Counted from the stretch's first letter, positions 1 through 8,692 are shown. The stretch: 64,000 nt of DNA from CADEED01 sp043747875 (GCA_043747875.1 JAYTOI010000078.1:1-64000), one strand, 5' to 3'. Numbers and translations: made by a program. The notes: generated by a model from the sequence alone, not told the origin.

Positions 1-84
1 GACGAGAATAGATCGCATCAGTAGGTATTGCAAGCCCGCGTCCACACAACGGCTTAGCGCAAGCAGGGCGGGTTCGAAGCCGGG

Positions 85-543
85 TCAGGTGCCGAAGGCG
101 GGCTTGAGGACCACCAGAAGGACGATCCCGATGAGCGCCAGCGCGGGCACCTCGTTGAACAGCCGATACCAGCGTTCGGAATGCCCGTTGCGATCGGAAG
201 CGAACTGCTCGAGCAGCGCGAAGCATGCGCCGTGATAGCCGATGAGCAGGAACACCAGCGCAAGCTTCACGTGCAGCCAGCGCATCTGCAGGTACTCCGG
301 CGTGACCGCCAGCATCGCGACGCCGAAGCCGAGCGCGACGACCGCGCCGATGGTCATGATGAAGAACAGCTTGCGCGCCATGATCTTGAAGCGCGCGTTG
401 CCGACGGTGTCATCGATGGCGCCGCCGCCCTGGGGCGCAGCGCCCTGGATTTGAGAATGATAGACGAACAGCCGCGGTAGATAGAGCATGCCGGCGAACC
501 AGCTCACCACGCCGATGATGTGGAAGGACTTCAGCCAGAGCAT
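85..543 (-). CDS. hemJ: Protoporphyrinogen IX oxidase HemJ
   Basis: Small membrane protein of 152 residues, expected to oxidise protoporphyrinogen IX to protoporphyrin IX, the step before ferrochelatase. The N-terminus MLWLKSFHIIGVVSWFAGM, with an early His (H8) in a first membrane helix, is typical of the HemJ/UPF0093 family. Several further hydrophobic helices follow, including FLLIGYHGACFALL. The length is close to the family norm of about 140-150. I take the ATG at 543, which overlaps the hemH stop as TGATG; a GTG one codon upstream is possible. It is the last gene of the heme operon, and no HemG or HemY homologue is seen in the window. Family assignment is firm; the electron acceptor is unknown. 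Confidence 0.93.
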   Translation of the reverse strand: MLWLKSFHIIGVVSWFAGMLYLPRLFVYHSQIQGAAPQGGGAIDDTVGNARFKIMARKLFFIMTIGAVVALGFGVAMLAVTPEYLQMRWLHVKLALVFLLIGYHGACFALLEQFASDRNGHSERWYRLFNEVPALALIGIVLLVVLKPAFGT

Positions 544-1553
544 CACGACCTCTCGAGCGAGCGCGCGGCGGCGTCATGCGTCGCGCAGCCGAGGCCCAGC
601 TCGCGCTCGATGAGCGTATGCAGCGCCGCCACGTGATCGGCGCGCGCATTGAGCGCCGCGATGTACGAATACTGCTCGCCACCGGCGCCGAGGAACACGT
701 CGCGGTTTTCCATTCCGATCTCCTCCAGTGTCTCGAGGCAGTCCGCCGCGAAGCCCGGGCAGATCACGCTGACCTGTTTCACGCCGCGCCCCGGCAGGCT
801 CGCGAGCACCTCGCTGGTGTATGGCTGCAGCCAGCGCGCGCCGCCGAAGCGCGACTGGAACGACAGGCTCCATGCATCGGACGCGAGGCCGAGACGCTGC
901 GCGAGCAGCGCCGCCGTGCGTTCGCATTGCCCGCGATAGGGATCACCCAGTGTGACGAAGCGCTCCGGCACGCCGTGAAACGACATCAGCAGATGCCCGA
1001 GCGGAGTGTCGCGCCGGTGCTCCTGCACGCTCGCAGCCAGTGCGTCGATGTACTCGGGCAGATCGTGGTAGCTCGATACGAACTTCAGCGCGGGTACGTG
1101 CCGCTGAGCGCCCAGCGCCGCGCTCACCTGGTCGAACACCGCTCCGGTCGACGCACCGCAGTACTGCGGAAACATCGGCAGCGCGAAGATCTCCTCGACG
1201 CCCTGGCGGCGCAGCGCATCGATGGCAGCGCGCACTTTGGTGCCGCCGGTGTAGAGCATGGCCAGCGCGACCGGAATGCCGCGCGCGCGCAGGGAATGTT
1301 CCAGGCCGCGGCGCAGGCCTTCGCTCTCGATGGCCAGCGGCGAGCCCTGCGGCGTCCAGATGGCGGCGTACTTCTTCGCGCTGGCGCGCGGACGCACGCG
1401 CAGGATGATGCCGTGCAGGATGGGCCACCACAGCCAGCGCGGCAGCTCGACCACGCGCGGATCGCCTAACAACCCGGCGAGGAACGCGCGCACGTCGCGC
1501 GTTGCGAGCGACGCGGGCGTGCCGGAGTTCACGAGCAGGATGCCGGGCTTCAT
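543..1553 (-). CDS. hemH: Ferrochelatase HemH
   Basis: Inserts Fe2+ into protoporphyrin IX to make protoheme, the last step of the pathway. The 336-residue protein has the class hallmarks: an N-terminal GILLVNSGTP strand-loop, the metal-inserting His of LLMSFHGVPERF (about H193), the FQSRFGGARWLQPYT segment, and the acidic motif CPGFAADCLETLEEIG. The length fits bacterial HemH. No Cys cluster typical of [2Fe-2S] ferrochelatases stands out. It lies 7 bp downstream of hemF and overlaps hemJ by one base, so it is translated within the heme operon. Confidence 0.96.
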   Translation of the reverse strand: MKPGILLVNSGTPASLATRDVRAFLAGLLGDPRVVELPRWLWWPILHGIILRVRPRASAKKYAAIWTPQGSPLAIESEGLRRGLEHSLRARGIPVALAMLYTGGTKVRAAIDALRRQGVEEIFALPMFPQYCGASTGAVFDQVSAALGAQRHVPALKFVSSYHDLPEYIDALAASVQEHRRDTPLGHLLMSFHGVPERFVTLGDPYRGQCERTAALLAQRLGLASDAWSLSFQSRFGGARWLQPYTSEVLASLPGRGVKQVSVICPGFAADCLETLEEIGMENRDVFLGAGGEQYSYIAALNARADHVAALHTLIERELGLGCATHDAAARSLERS

Positions 1554-1560
1554 CGGGACC

Positions 1561-2523
1561 TCAGGCCAGCCAGTCGCGCGGCTTGAGATAGTCCGCGAGC
1601 GCGGCCTCGGGCGAACCGGGCTCTGGACGGTAGTCGTAGCGCCACTCCGCGCGCGGCGGCAGTGACATCAGCAGCGACTCGGTGCGCGCGCTGGATTGCA
1701 GGCCAAAGCGCGTGCCGCGGTCGAACGCCAGGTTGAACTCGACATAGCGGCCGCGCCGCAGGCGCTGAAATGCACGCTCGCGCTCGCCGAAGCCGCTGGA
1801 CATGCGTGCGCGCACGATGCGCGCGTAGGTGTCGAGATATGCATCGCCGATGCGCCGGATGAGCGCGAAGCAATGCGCAAAGTCGCCGCCGATCTCGGGC
1901 GTCGTGTCATTCAGGTCGTCGGCGAACAAGCCGCCGACACCGCGCGTCTCGCCGCGATGCGGCAGATAGAAATATTTGTCGCAGGCGTCCTTGAGCAGCG
2001 CGTAGGCGCGCGGCCCGGCGGGCGCGCAGGCGTCGCGCGCCGCCGCATGCCAGGCATGCCCATCGGCGTCGAAGGGATACACCGGCGTGAGGTCGAATCC
2101 GCCGCCGAACCACCAGGTGTCTCCACCCCCGGAAGCGAACAACCGCACGTTCGCGTGCGAGGTGGGCGCGTAGGGATTCAGCGGATGCACGACGCAGCTC
2201 GTGCCCATGGCGCGGAATGGCTGGCCCGCGAGCTCGGTGTGCCGCTCGCTGGCCGCGGCCGGTAGTCTGGCGCCGGAGACGTCGCTGAACGCGACTCCGG
2301 CGCGGTCCAGCGTGGCGCCGTTCTCGATGATCGACAGCCGGCCACTGCCGGTGAGCACGTCGCCCGCGGGCCGCTGCCATTGGTCGCGCAGCTGCGGGCT
2401 TTGTGGATCGAGCGCGGCCCAGGCGTCCGACAGCCGCGTGTGCAGGCCGATGAAATACTCGCGCGCCGCATCGATCTCGGCCGCGCCGATCGGCGTCACG
2501 CGCGGTTGCGCCGCGGCGCTCAT
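1561..2523 (-). CDS. hemF: Oxygen-dependent coproporphyrinogen III oxidase HemF
   Basis: Converts coproporphyrinogen III to protoporphyrinogen IX with O2 in the cytoplasm. The 320-residue protein carries the HemF core motif HPLNPYAPTSHANVR, GGFDLTPVYPFDADGHAWH, FNLAFDRGTRFGLQSSART and the C-terminal ESLLMSLPP. The length matches the family (about 300-320). Its ATG overlaps the stop of the upstream response-regulator gene by 4 bp. An O2-dependent enzyme implies aerobic heme synthesis; no hemN is seen in this window. It appears to be under the same transcription as the two-component genes just upstream. Confidence 0.96.
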   Translation of the reverse strand: MSAAAQPRVTPIGAAEIDAAREYFIGLHTRLSDAWAALDPQSPQLRDQWQRPAGDVLTGSGRLSIIENGATLDRAGVAFSDVSGARLPAAASERHTELAGQPFRAMGTSCVVHPLNPYAPTSHANVRLFASGGGDTWWFGGGFDLTPVYPFDADGHAWHAAARDACAPAGPRAYALLKDACDKYFYLPHRGETRGVGGLFADDLNDTTPEIGGDFAHCFALIRRIGDAYLDTYARIVRARMSSGFGERERAFQRLRRGRYVEFNLAFDRGTRFGLQSSARTESLLMSLPPRAEWRYDYRPEPGSPEAALADYLKPRDWLA

Positions 2524-3212
2524 GGCGCGCCCCGAAAGAGATAACCGCGCCCGCGCAGCGTGATGATGTGCACCGGAAACTCCGGATCGGGTTCGAACAG
2601 TTTCCGCAGCCGCAGGATGAAGTTGTCGACGGTGCGGTCGGTCGGGAACTGGTCCATGCCCCAGACCTCCTCGAGCAGGTCGGTGCGCGTCAACGCGCGG
2701 TTCTCGTTGGCCGAGAACACTTCCATGAGACGCAACTCCTTGTCCGACAGCGACACCTCGCCCTCGTTGGTCAGCGCCTGACCGGTGTCGAACCGCACCC
2801 AGTAGCTGGCGAACGCAAAACGCGGCGGCGCAGTCGCCGGCCGACCGCTCGCGCGGCGCAGCAGCGCACGCACGCGCGCCAGCAGCTCGTTGACGTCGAA
2901 TGGCTTGGGTAGATAGTCGTCGGCACCGGAATCGAGGCCGCGCACCTTGCTCGTGGTGTCGCTGCGCGCGGTGAGCATGAGGATGGGCGCGCTCAGGCCG
3001 AGGTCGCGCGCGTGGCGCGTCAGCGCGAAGCCATCGCCACCCGGCAGCATGACGTCGAGGATCGCGAGCTGAAAGTCCTGGCGCGCGAGCAATTCCTTGC
3101 CCTGGTCGAAATTTTCCGCGGTGACGATCTCATAGCCCGCATGGCGCAGGTTCACGGCCAGCAACTCGCGCACGAGACGCTCGTCCTCGACGATGGCGAT
3201 GCGGTCAGCCAT
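2520..3212 (-). CDS. OmpR-family response regulator in the heme operon
   Basis: A 230-residue two-component response regulator. The receiver domain (about 1-120) has the acidic pair in VEDE, phospho-acceptor D53 in ILDVMLPGGDG, T81 in LTAR and K103 in LPKPF. A winged-helix DNA-binding domain (about 130-228) ends in the typical IITLRGRGYLF. It sits between the cognate kinase gene (8-bp overlap) and hemF (4-bp overlap), so it is co-transcribed with heme genes. OmpR/PhoB regulators bind direct repeats spaced about 11 bp; such a repeat lies upstream of hemE at 8675-8692. A role in heme or iron homeostasis is inferred. I could not tie it to a named regulator. Confidence 0.92.
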   Translation of the reverse strand: MADRIAIVEDERLVRELLAVNLRHAGYEIVTAENFDQGKELLARQDFQLAILDVMLPGGDGFALTRHARDLGLSAPILMLTARSDTTSKVRGLDSGADDYLPKPFDVNELLARVRALLRRASGRPATAPPRFAFASYWVRFDTGQALTNEGEVSLSDKELRLMEVFSANENRALTRTDLLEEVWGMDQFPTDRTVDNFILRLRKLFEPDPEFPVHIITLRGRGYLFRGAP

Positions 3213-4233
3213 GCACTGCTCCGTGCGCGCTCGCTTCCACCAGCGAATGGGGCGCGAGCACCAGCGTCACGGTGAACACCGCGCCATGGCCCGACCCCGC
3301 GCTGTGCGCGCGAATATCGCCGCCCATGCGGCGCGCCAGCTGTCGCGCGATGGCGAGCCCAAGACCGGCGCCATGCGTGACGCCTTCGCCGCTGCCGCGG
3401 TTGTGCAAGTCGAACAGCTTCTCCGCGGTCTCGGGCGCGAAGCCGCGCCCCTGGTCGCCGATCTCCAGATGCCAGCGGCCATCGGCGACCGCCGCCGTGA
3501 GACGCACGCGCCCGCCGCCGTACTTGTGCGCGTTGTCGAGCAGGTTCTCGAGGATCACGCGCAGCCCGTCGCGATCCGCGAGCACGTGCGCCGGCTCGAT
3601 GGCGTCGACCTCGACTTCGCCGCCGCTCGACGTACGTGCGCGATGCGTCAGCAGATCCGCGATGAATCGCGCGACATCGACGGATTGCGCGCTCGCGCGC
3701 GGCTCGCGCGACATCGCGCGTTGATAGGCGAGGATGGTCTCGGCCAGGTGCTCGAGCCGGTCGCATTCGAGTTGTCCGAGCCGGATCAGCTCGGCACGCT
3801 GGGCTTCGGGGATGCTGCCGAGCGCAAGACTCTGGAGCAGTCCTTTGACACCGGCCACCGGCGTCTTGAACTCGTGACTCGTGAGCTGCAGCAGCTTTTC
3901 CATGTCCTCGCGCTGCTGCCGGCGCCGCTGCGCGAGCATGAACAACACGACCAGGCTGCCCGAGAGCATGACGCCGAACAGCGTCGACTCGCCGACCAGC
4001 ATGATCGTGCGGCGGTGGAAGTGCGCGTCCAGATCGTTTTCGAGCACGCCGCGCTGCGCTTCGGTGACGACGCGCGCGTTGAGCGCCTCGCGCTCCAGCA
4101 ACTCGTTGGCGTGCATCTCGCCGCGCAGCAGGATGGTCCACCAGACCAGCAGCACGGCCATGATCAAGAGCGTGACGCCGAGCATCAGCAGCTCGACGCG
4201 CTCGGCGAACCAGTGTCGAAAACCCGGGCGCAT
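3205..4233 (-). CDS. Sensor histidine kinase paired with the heme-operon regulator
   Basis: A 342-residue inner-membrane histidine kinase. Two membrane helices (about 17-37 and 80-102) flank a periplasmic loop of only about 40 residues, so a large ligand-binding sensor domain is absent. The phospho-acceptor is H120 in the motif SHEFKTPVAGV. The ATPase domain shows the N-box LLDNAHKYGG and the G-boxes GDQGRGFAPETAEKLFD and GAGLGLAIARQL. It overlaps hemL by one base (TGATG) and the regulator by 8 bp. Its position between heme genes suggests that it senses a heme-, iron- or redox-related state, but the signal cannot be read from sequence. Confidence 0.92.
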   Translation of the reverse strand: MRPGFRHWFAERVELLMLGVTLLIMAVLLVWWTILLRGEMHANELLEREALNARVVTEAQRGVLENDLDAHFHRRTIMLVGESTLFGVMLSGSLVVLFMLAQRRRQQREDMEKLLQLTSHEFKTPVAGVKGLLQSLALGSIPEAQRAELIRLGQLECDRLEHLAETILAYQRAMSREPRASAQSVDVARFIADLLTHRARTSSGGEVEVDAIEPAHVLADRDGLRVILENLLDNAHKYGGGRVRLTAAVADGRWHLEIGDQGRGFAPETAEKLFDLHNRGSGEGVTHGAGLGLAIARQLARRMGGDIRAHSAGSGHGAVFTVTLVLAPHSLVEASAHGAVHG

Positions 4234-5570
4234 CAGCCCTTGTCGCTCGCGTGCAGCACGTCCAGCAGTTTATCGACATCCGCCGTGGTGTGAGCCGCCG
4301 AAAGGAAGCACACCTCGTACGCCGACGGCGGCAGGTATACGCCGCGCGCCAGCCAGTGGCGATAACGGCCGTGATATTCCTGCACGGCGGCGCCCGTGAT
4401 CTCCGAGGCGGCAACGGGAAGCTTGGCGGTGGTCTCGAAATACGGCCAGACGATGGGGCCCACGCGCGGCAGGCGCATCTCGTTTCTGAGCGCATGTTTA
4501 GCGTAGGCCGCGTCGAGATGCCGGCCGAGCGCGTCGATGTGGCGATAGGGCCCGCCCTCGGCGAGTTCGGCGAGCGTCGCAATGCCGGCCGCGAGGCACA
4601 CCGGATTCCCGGCCATGGTGCCTGCCTGGTAGACGGGGCCGAGCGGTGCCAGCTGCGCCAGCAAATGACGCCGGCCGAGCACCGCCGCCACGGGCAGTCC
4701 GCCGCCGACGATCTTGCCGAGCGTGGTGAGATCGGGCTCGATGCCCAACAACTTGTCATAGCCGTGATAGCCGAAGCGAAAGCCGGTGATGACTTCGTCG
4801 AAGATCAGCACCGCGCCGTGCGCGCGCGTGAGTAAACGGAGCTTCTCGAGATACTCGCGCGACTGCTGCAACAATCCGTTGTTGGCCGGCAGCGGCTCGA
4901 TGATGGCGGCGGCGATGTCCTTGCCCTGCTCCTCGAACGCCTGCTCGAGCGCGGCAATGTCGCCGAGCGGAATCACCAGCGTGTCGGCTGCGACCTGCGC
5001 AGGCACGCCGGCGCTGTCCGCGAGGCCCTGCGTGATGACGCCGCTGCCCGCCTTGACCATGAGCGAGTCGACGTGCCCGTGGTAGCAGCCGTCGAACTTG
5101 AGGATGCGCCGGCGGCCGTTGGACGCGCGCGCGATGCGCACGGCGGTGGCGACCGCCTCGGTGCCGCTGACGACGAAGCGCACGAGGCCGGCGTACGGAT
5201 AGGCCGCGAGCACGCGCTCGGCGAGCTCGCCCTCGGCGCGGTGCGCGGTGCCGAACGCGAGGCCGTCGGCGGCGGCGCGTTGCACGGCTTCGACGACGCG
5301 CGGATGCGCGTGACCGAGGATCAGCGGACCCCAGGCCATGCAGAAATCGAGATAGCGGTTGCCATCCTCATCGAGGACGTGCGCGCCCTGCGCGCTCTTG
5401 AAGAACACCGGCGTCCCGCCGACCTTGCGGAAGGCGCGCACCGGGCTCGAGACGCCGGCGGGGATCAGCGCCTCAGAGCGCGCGTACAGTTCGGCCGAGC
5501 GCGCCAGCGGGAGTTGTTTGGAGGTTTGCGGGTCGGCAACCGGCGACGGCGTCGCGGATGAAGGAGTCAC
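4233..5570 (-). CDS. hemL: Glutamate-1-semialdehyde 2,1-aminomutase HemL
   Basis: PLP enzyme that turns glutamate-1-semialdehyde into 5-aminolevulinate, the second step of the C5 route. It has class-III aminotransferase motifs: SPVRAFRKVGG near the N-terminus, FDEVITGFRFG, and the Schiff-base lysine in TLGKIVGGGLPVAA (K286 from the chosen start). I choose the GTG at 5570 because a GAGGG sequence lies about 8 bases upstream and no in-frame ATG is near. This gives 445 residues against a usual 425-430, with a short Ser/Pro/Thr-rich N-terminal tail. The start lies inside the 3' end of hemC (98-bp overlap). Confidence 0.94.
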   Translation of the reverse strand: MTPSSATPSPVADPQTSKQLPLARSAELYARSEALIPAGVSSPVRAFRKVGGTPVFFKSAQGAHVLDEDGNRYLDFCMAWGPLILGHAHPRVVEAVQRAAADGLAFGTAHRAEGELAERVLAAYPYAGLVRFVVSGTEAVATAVRIARASNGRRRILKFDGCYHGHVDSLMVKAGSGVITQGLADSAGVPAQVAADTLVIPLGDIAALEQAFEEQGKDIAAAIIEPLPANNGLLQQSREYLEKLRLLTRAHGAVLIFDEVITGFRFGYHGYDKLLGIEPDLTTLGKIVGGGLPVAAVLGRRHLLAQLAPLGPVYQAGTMAGNPVCLAAGIATLAELAEGGPYRHIDALGRHLDAAYAKHALRNEMRLPRVGPIVWPYFETTAKLPVAASEITGAAVQEYHGRYRHWLARGVYLPPSAYEVCFLSAAHTTADVDKLLDVLHASDKG

Positions 5571-6468
5571 GTTGGGGTCCCTCTGCAATATTTTGCGGTA
5601 GTTCGATGGAATTGGAGAGCCAGCCGCGCTCGCTGGCGATGCCGAGATGCGCGCGATCGCCGACGACGTGGCAGCCGAACGGCGTGGAACAGCCGCCCTC
5701 GATGACACGCAGGAAATCGCGCTCCCAGCGCGTCGCGTCGGCACAGCCGGCGTCTGCAAGCCGCGCCACCTGTGCTTCGATTTCGGATTCGCCCGCGCGG
5801 CACTGCGCGGCCAGCGCGCCCTGACCGGGCGCCGTCGGCCACAGCTCGGGCGCGAGCTCGATCTTGTGGAATGCCGACAGGTCGATCTCCAGGCGCGACA
5901 GCCCGGCAGCGGCCAGGATGATGGCATCGACGCCCGCGCCGTCGCCGAGCTTGCGCACCCGTGTCGGCACGTTGCCGCGCAGCGGCACCGACAATGCCTG
6001 CGGTGCGAAGTGGCCTAACAAGGCGCCGCGGCGCAGGGAAGAGGCGCCGACGCGCGTGCCCGGGCGCAGCGGCAGCGCGCCGCCGCCCTGCTCTTCGAAG
6101 AACTCGTGGCGCACGAGCAGCCAGTCGGCTGCATTCGCGCGCGGCAGGATGGTGCGGTTCACGAGCCCGGCCGGCGGCGCCGTGGGCAGATCCTTGAGCG
6201 AATGGACGACGAGATCGATGTGCCGCTCGAGCAGCGCGACCTCGAGCTCCTTGGTGAAGAAGCCCTTCTCGACGCTGCCCGCGAGATACGGCGACTGGTC
6301 GACGTCGCCGCGCGTCGTGACGACGGTGATGTCCGACTGCCAGGCCGGCGCGGTCAACGGGGCGGCGGCGCGCAATGCCGCGAGCACGGTGCGCGATTGC
6401 CACAGCGCCAGATCGCTCCCGCGGCTGCCTATCACACGCACGTCATTGCTGATGGTGTTCTTGTTCAC
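5473..6468 (-). CDS. hemC: Hydroxymethylbilane synthase HemC
   Basis: Polymerises four porphobilinogen molecules into hydroxymethylbilane in the cytoplasm. Motifs: IGSRGSDLALWQS, SLKDLPTAPP, GASSLRRGALLG, LRGNVPTRVRKL, and the dipyrromethane-cofactor cysteine in EGGCSTPFGCH. The GTG at 6468 is chosen; it lies two bases after the hemA stop and leads straight into the conserved N-terminus. The gene encodes 331 residues, somewhat longer than the usual 305-315. The extra C-terminal tail (from about AVAGCRPANL) coincides with the overlap with hemL and is probably not conserved. Confidence 0.94.
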   Translation of the reverse strand: MNKNTISNDVRVIGSRGSDLALWQSRTVLAALRAAAPLTAPAWQSDITVVTTRGDVDQSPYLAGSVEKGFFTKELEVALLERHIDLVVHSLKDLPTAPPAGLVNRTILPRANAADWLLVRHEFFEEQGGGALPLRPGTRVGASSLRRGALLGHFAPQALSVPLRGNVPTRVRKLGDGAGVDAIILAAAGLSRLEIDLSAFHKIELAPELWPTAPGQGALAAQCRAGESEIEAQVARLADAGCADATRWERDFLRVIEGGCSTPFGCHVVGDRAHLGIASERGWLSNSIELPQNIAEGPQRDSFIRDAVAGCRPANLQTTPAGALGRTVRAL

Positions 6469-6470
6469 GC

Positions 6471-7559
6471 TCAAGGGGCCTCGCGACGCGCGGCGGAAAT
6501 GAACTGGTGGAGCACGGCATTCACCTCGGAGGTGAGTTTGCGCGCATGTTGCGAAGGCAGTCCTTCGAGCAGCGCGGGTAGTTTGTTCTGGATGAACTCG
6601 GTGCGCATCGCGGTCATCGCCGCGAGCGTATCGCTGGGCGGCGGCGCCAGCAGCGTCTGGCAGATGCGCTCCACGCTCACCGAGCATTCCGAATCGAGCG
6701 CGGCGTATTCGGACTCCGGCAGCACCGCTCCGGGCGCGTCGAGCAGTTCGTCGAGCGCGGTGAATTTCCAACCTGGAGCCGCTGCGACCTGCACCGGGCT
6801 GCCGATATCGAAGACCTGCTGCACCGCCGGATGCGGGGCCGCGGCGGGGAGCTTCGCCCAAGCGTGCGCGGCGCCCGACGCCATGATGACCACGCGCGCG
6901 CGCGGCAACGCCGTCTCGAATGCGCGCATGCTGGCGCGATTGAAGCTCTCGACGGCCGTGAAGCCGGCGTCCGCCAGCCCGCGCAGCGTCGCCCGTCCGA
7001 TCTCGCCGAGGCCGAACACCGCGATGGGCGCGTCGCGCGGGATGTCGCTCATGCGCTGGAGCACGAGCGCCTGAACGCCACCGGTCCGGCCCTGCGGCAG
7101 GATGCGACGCGCACGGTTCAGCATCTCGCCGACGCCGCGCCAAACTACGTGCAGGTTGCGGCACACCGTGCCGGCCTCGTGCGCGCGCTCGAACGCGCGC
7201 AGGACCTGGTTGCCGATGGCGTGCTCGCCCTGCGCGACGGAGTCGAGGCCCGCGGCGACGCGCAGCAGGCCTCCGACGGCGGCCGGGCCGTGACGCGCGC
7301 GCGGACGTTGGCGTCCGGGATTCTCGGGCGCGCCGACCAGTACCGCGCTCAGCAGCTCGGCTGCCCACGCGGGGCGCGGCGACGCCAGCAGCCACTCGAC
7401 GCGCGCGCAGCTTTCGATGCGTACGATGCCGGTGATCTCCCCGGCGTCGAGCAGCGCGCGCGAGAGGCCGGTGGTGCCCGCGTCGAGCCCGGCAAGCGCC
7501 GCGCGTACCGCGGACGGTGCCTCGCGATAACTCATGCCGACGAGCGCCAGCGGAATCAT
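6471..7559 (-). CDS. hemA: Glutamyl-tRNA reductase HemA (divergent)
   Basis: NADPH-dependent reduction of glutamyl-tRNA(Glu) to glutamate-1-semialdehyde, the committed heme step in the C5 pathway. The 362-residue protein keeps the overall fold order: N-terminal catalytic part with the cysteine in ESCARVEW (usually STCNRVE), then AAGLDSVAQGEHAIGNQV, which is a variant of the GLDSxVxGExQIxGQ motif, then a nucleotide-binding segment VFGLGEIGRATLRGL. It is shorter than most HemA (about 420) and the catalytic-loop residues around the Cys differ. The operon position between hemE and hemC and the hemL partner support the call. Confidence 0.88.
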   Translation of the reverse strand: MIPLALVGMSYREAPSAVRAALAGLDAGTTGLSRALLDAGEITGIVRIESCARVEWLLASPRPAWAAELLSAVLVGAPENPGRQRPRARHGPAAVGGLLRVAAGLDSVAQGEHAIGNQVLRAFERAHEAGTVCRNLHVVWRGVGEMLNRARRILPQGRTGGVQALVLQRMSDIPRDAPIAVFGLGEIGRATLRGLADAGFTAVESFNRASMRAFETALPRARVVIMASGAAHAWAKLPAAAPHPAVQQVFDIGSPVQVAAAPGWKFTALDELLDAPGAVLPESEYAALDSECSVSVERICQTLLAPPPSDTLAAMTAMRTEFIQNKLPALLEGLPSQHARKLTSEVNAVLHQFISAARREAP

Positions 7560-7565
7560 GATGCT

Positions 7566-8600
7566 CTAACCGAACTCCGCGGCCGTCTCGACCAGCGCCG
7601 CCACCGTCTCGGGCGGCGTCCCGGGCAGGATGCCGTGACCGAGGTTGAGGATGCAGTGACGGCCACCGCTGGTCGTGCGCATAGTTTCCAACAGCGCGCG
7701 CGTGCGCGCGCGGATGACGTCGGCGCTGCCTAACAACAATACCGGGTCGATGTTCCCCTGCAGCAGGTGGTTCGGGTACATGGCACGCGCGACGTCCCAC
7801 TCGGTGCGCCAGTCCAGCGAGAAGCCGGTGACGCCGCTCTCGCCGAGCAGCGGCAGCAGATGATGGCCGCCGCGCACGAACAGCAGCGTCGGCACCTTGC
7901 GCGCTGTCAGCCTGGCGGTGATGCGCTGCAGCGCCGGCAACGCGAAGTCGCGGTATTCGTCGGGCGCCAGCAGACCGCCCCAGGAGTCGAAGAGTTGCAC
8001 GGCATCGGCGCCCGCGTCGACCTGCGCGAGCAGGAGATCCGCGACGACGTCGGCGATGGTATTGAGAGCGCGCTTGGCCAGACCCGGGTCGCGATGCATG
8101 AGCGTGCGCGCCTCGCGGAAATCGTCGCTGCCGCCGCCCTCGACGCAGTACGCGAACAGCGTGAACGGCGCGCCGGCGAAGCCCAGGATGCCGTAGCGGT
8201 CTTGCAGTGTGTGCTTGAGGTGCGCCACCGCGCGAGGTAGATAGTCGATGCGACCCAGCACGCCGTCGAGCTGCCAGGCGTCGTAGTCGGCGCCGGTGCG
8301 CAGCGGCTTCGCGATGCGCGGCCCTTCGCCCGGACCGAAGCTCACGCCCAATCCCAGCGCCAGCGGCACGACCAGGATGTCCGAGAACACGATGGCGGCG
8401 TCGAGCGCGTATCGGTCGAGCGGCTCGAGCGCGGCCCGTGTCGAAAGCTCGGCGTTCTGGCATACGTCCCAGAAGCTGTGCTCCGAACGCAGCTGGCGAT
8501 AGCCCGGCAAGTAGCGGCCAGCCTGCCGCATCAGCCATACCGGAGGACGGTCGAGCGCGTCGCCGCGCAACGCCGCCAGAAATCGCTCACGCGAATGCAT
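7566..8600 (-). CDS. hemE: Uroporphyrinogen decarboxylase HemE
   Basis: Decarboxylates uroporphyrinogen III to coproporphyrinogen III. The signature PPVWLMRQAGRYLP near the N-terminus, FSDILVVPLALGLGVSFGPGEGP and GFAGAPFTLFAYCVEGGGS are diagnostic. The C-terminus carries ILNLGHGILPGTPPETV. The 344-residue length (ATG at 8600) fits; a TTG two codons upstream, nearer to a GGAG, is an alternative. It is the first gene of the minus-strand heme operon, so its upstream region holds the main promoter, shared back-to-back with hemD. Confidence 0.96.
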   Translation of the reverse strand: MHSRERFLAALRGDALDRPPVWLMRQAGRYLPGYRQLRSEHSFWDVCQNAELSTRAALEPLDRYALDAAIVFSDILVVPLALGLGVSFGPGEGPRIAKPLRTGADYDAWQLDGVLGRIDYLPRAVAHLKHTLQDRYGILGFAGAPFTLFAYCVEGGGSDDFREARTLMHRDPGLAKRALNTIADVVADLLLAQVDAGADAVQLFDSWGGLLAPDEYRDFALPALQRITARLTARKVPTLLFVRGGHHLLPLLGESGVTGFSLDWRTEWDVARAMYPNHLLQGNIDPVLLLGSADVIRARTRALLETMRTTSGGRHCILNLGHGILPGTPPETVAALVETAAEFG

Positions 8601-8674
8601 CGGCAAAGGAACTCCTGGTCATAGACAGCACGAACCTGGGTTGCGGAAGAGCCTACGGCGCGGGTTCCGGGGCT

Positions 8675-8692
8675 CTGTCACAGCTATGTCAC
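8675..8692. promoter_or_regulatory. Pho-box-like direct repeat between hemE and hemD
   Basis: The sequence CTGTCACAGCTATGTCAC holds two TGTCAC half-sites whose starts are 11 bp apart. It matches 14 of 18 positions of the E. coli PHO-box form CTGTCATAAATCTGTCAC by my alignment. OmpR/PhoB-family regulators bind such head-to-tail repeats. It lies 75 bp upstream of the hemE ATG and 43 bp upstream of the hemD ATG, in the 135-bp divergent promoter of a cluster that encodes an OmpR-family regulator. Binding by that regulator is inferred; PhoB is the alternative. Confidence 0.5.

Noticed and set aside
3152..4759. Open frame of 535 codons on the minus strand
   Set aside because: Shadow of hemL and the kinase gene in another frame; the composition is arginine- and alanine-rich with no motif.
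5473..8538. Open frame of 1021 codons on the minus strand
   Set aside because: Only its last third is hemC. The rest is an arginine- and alanine-rich shadow of hemE and hemA in another frame.
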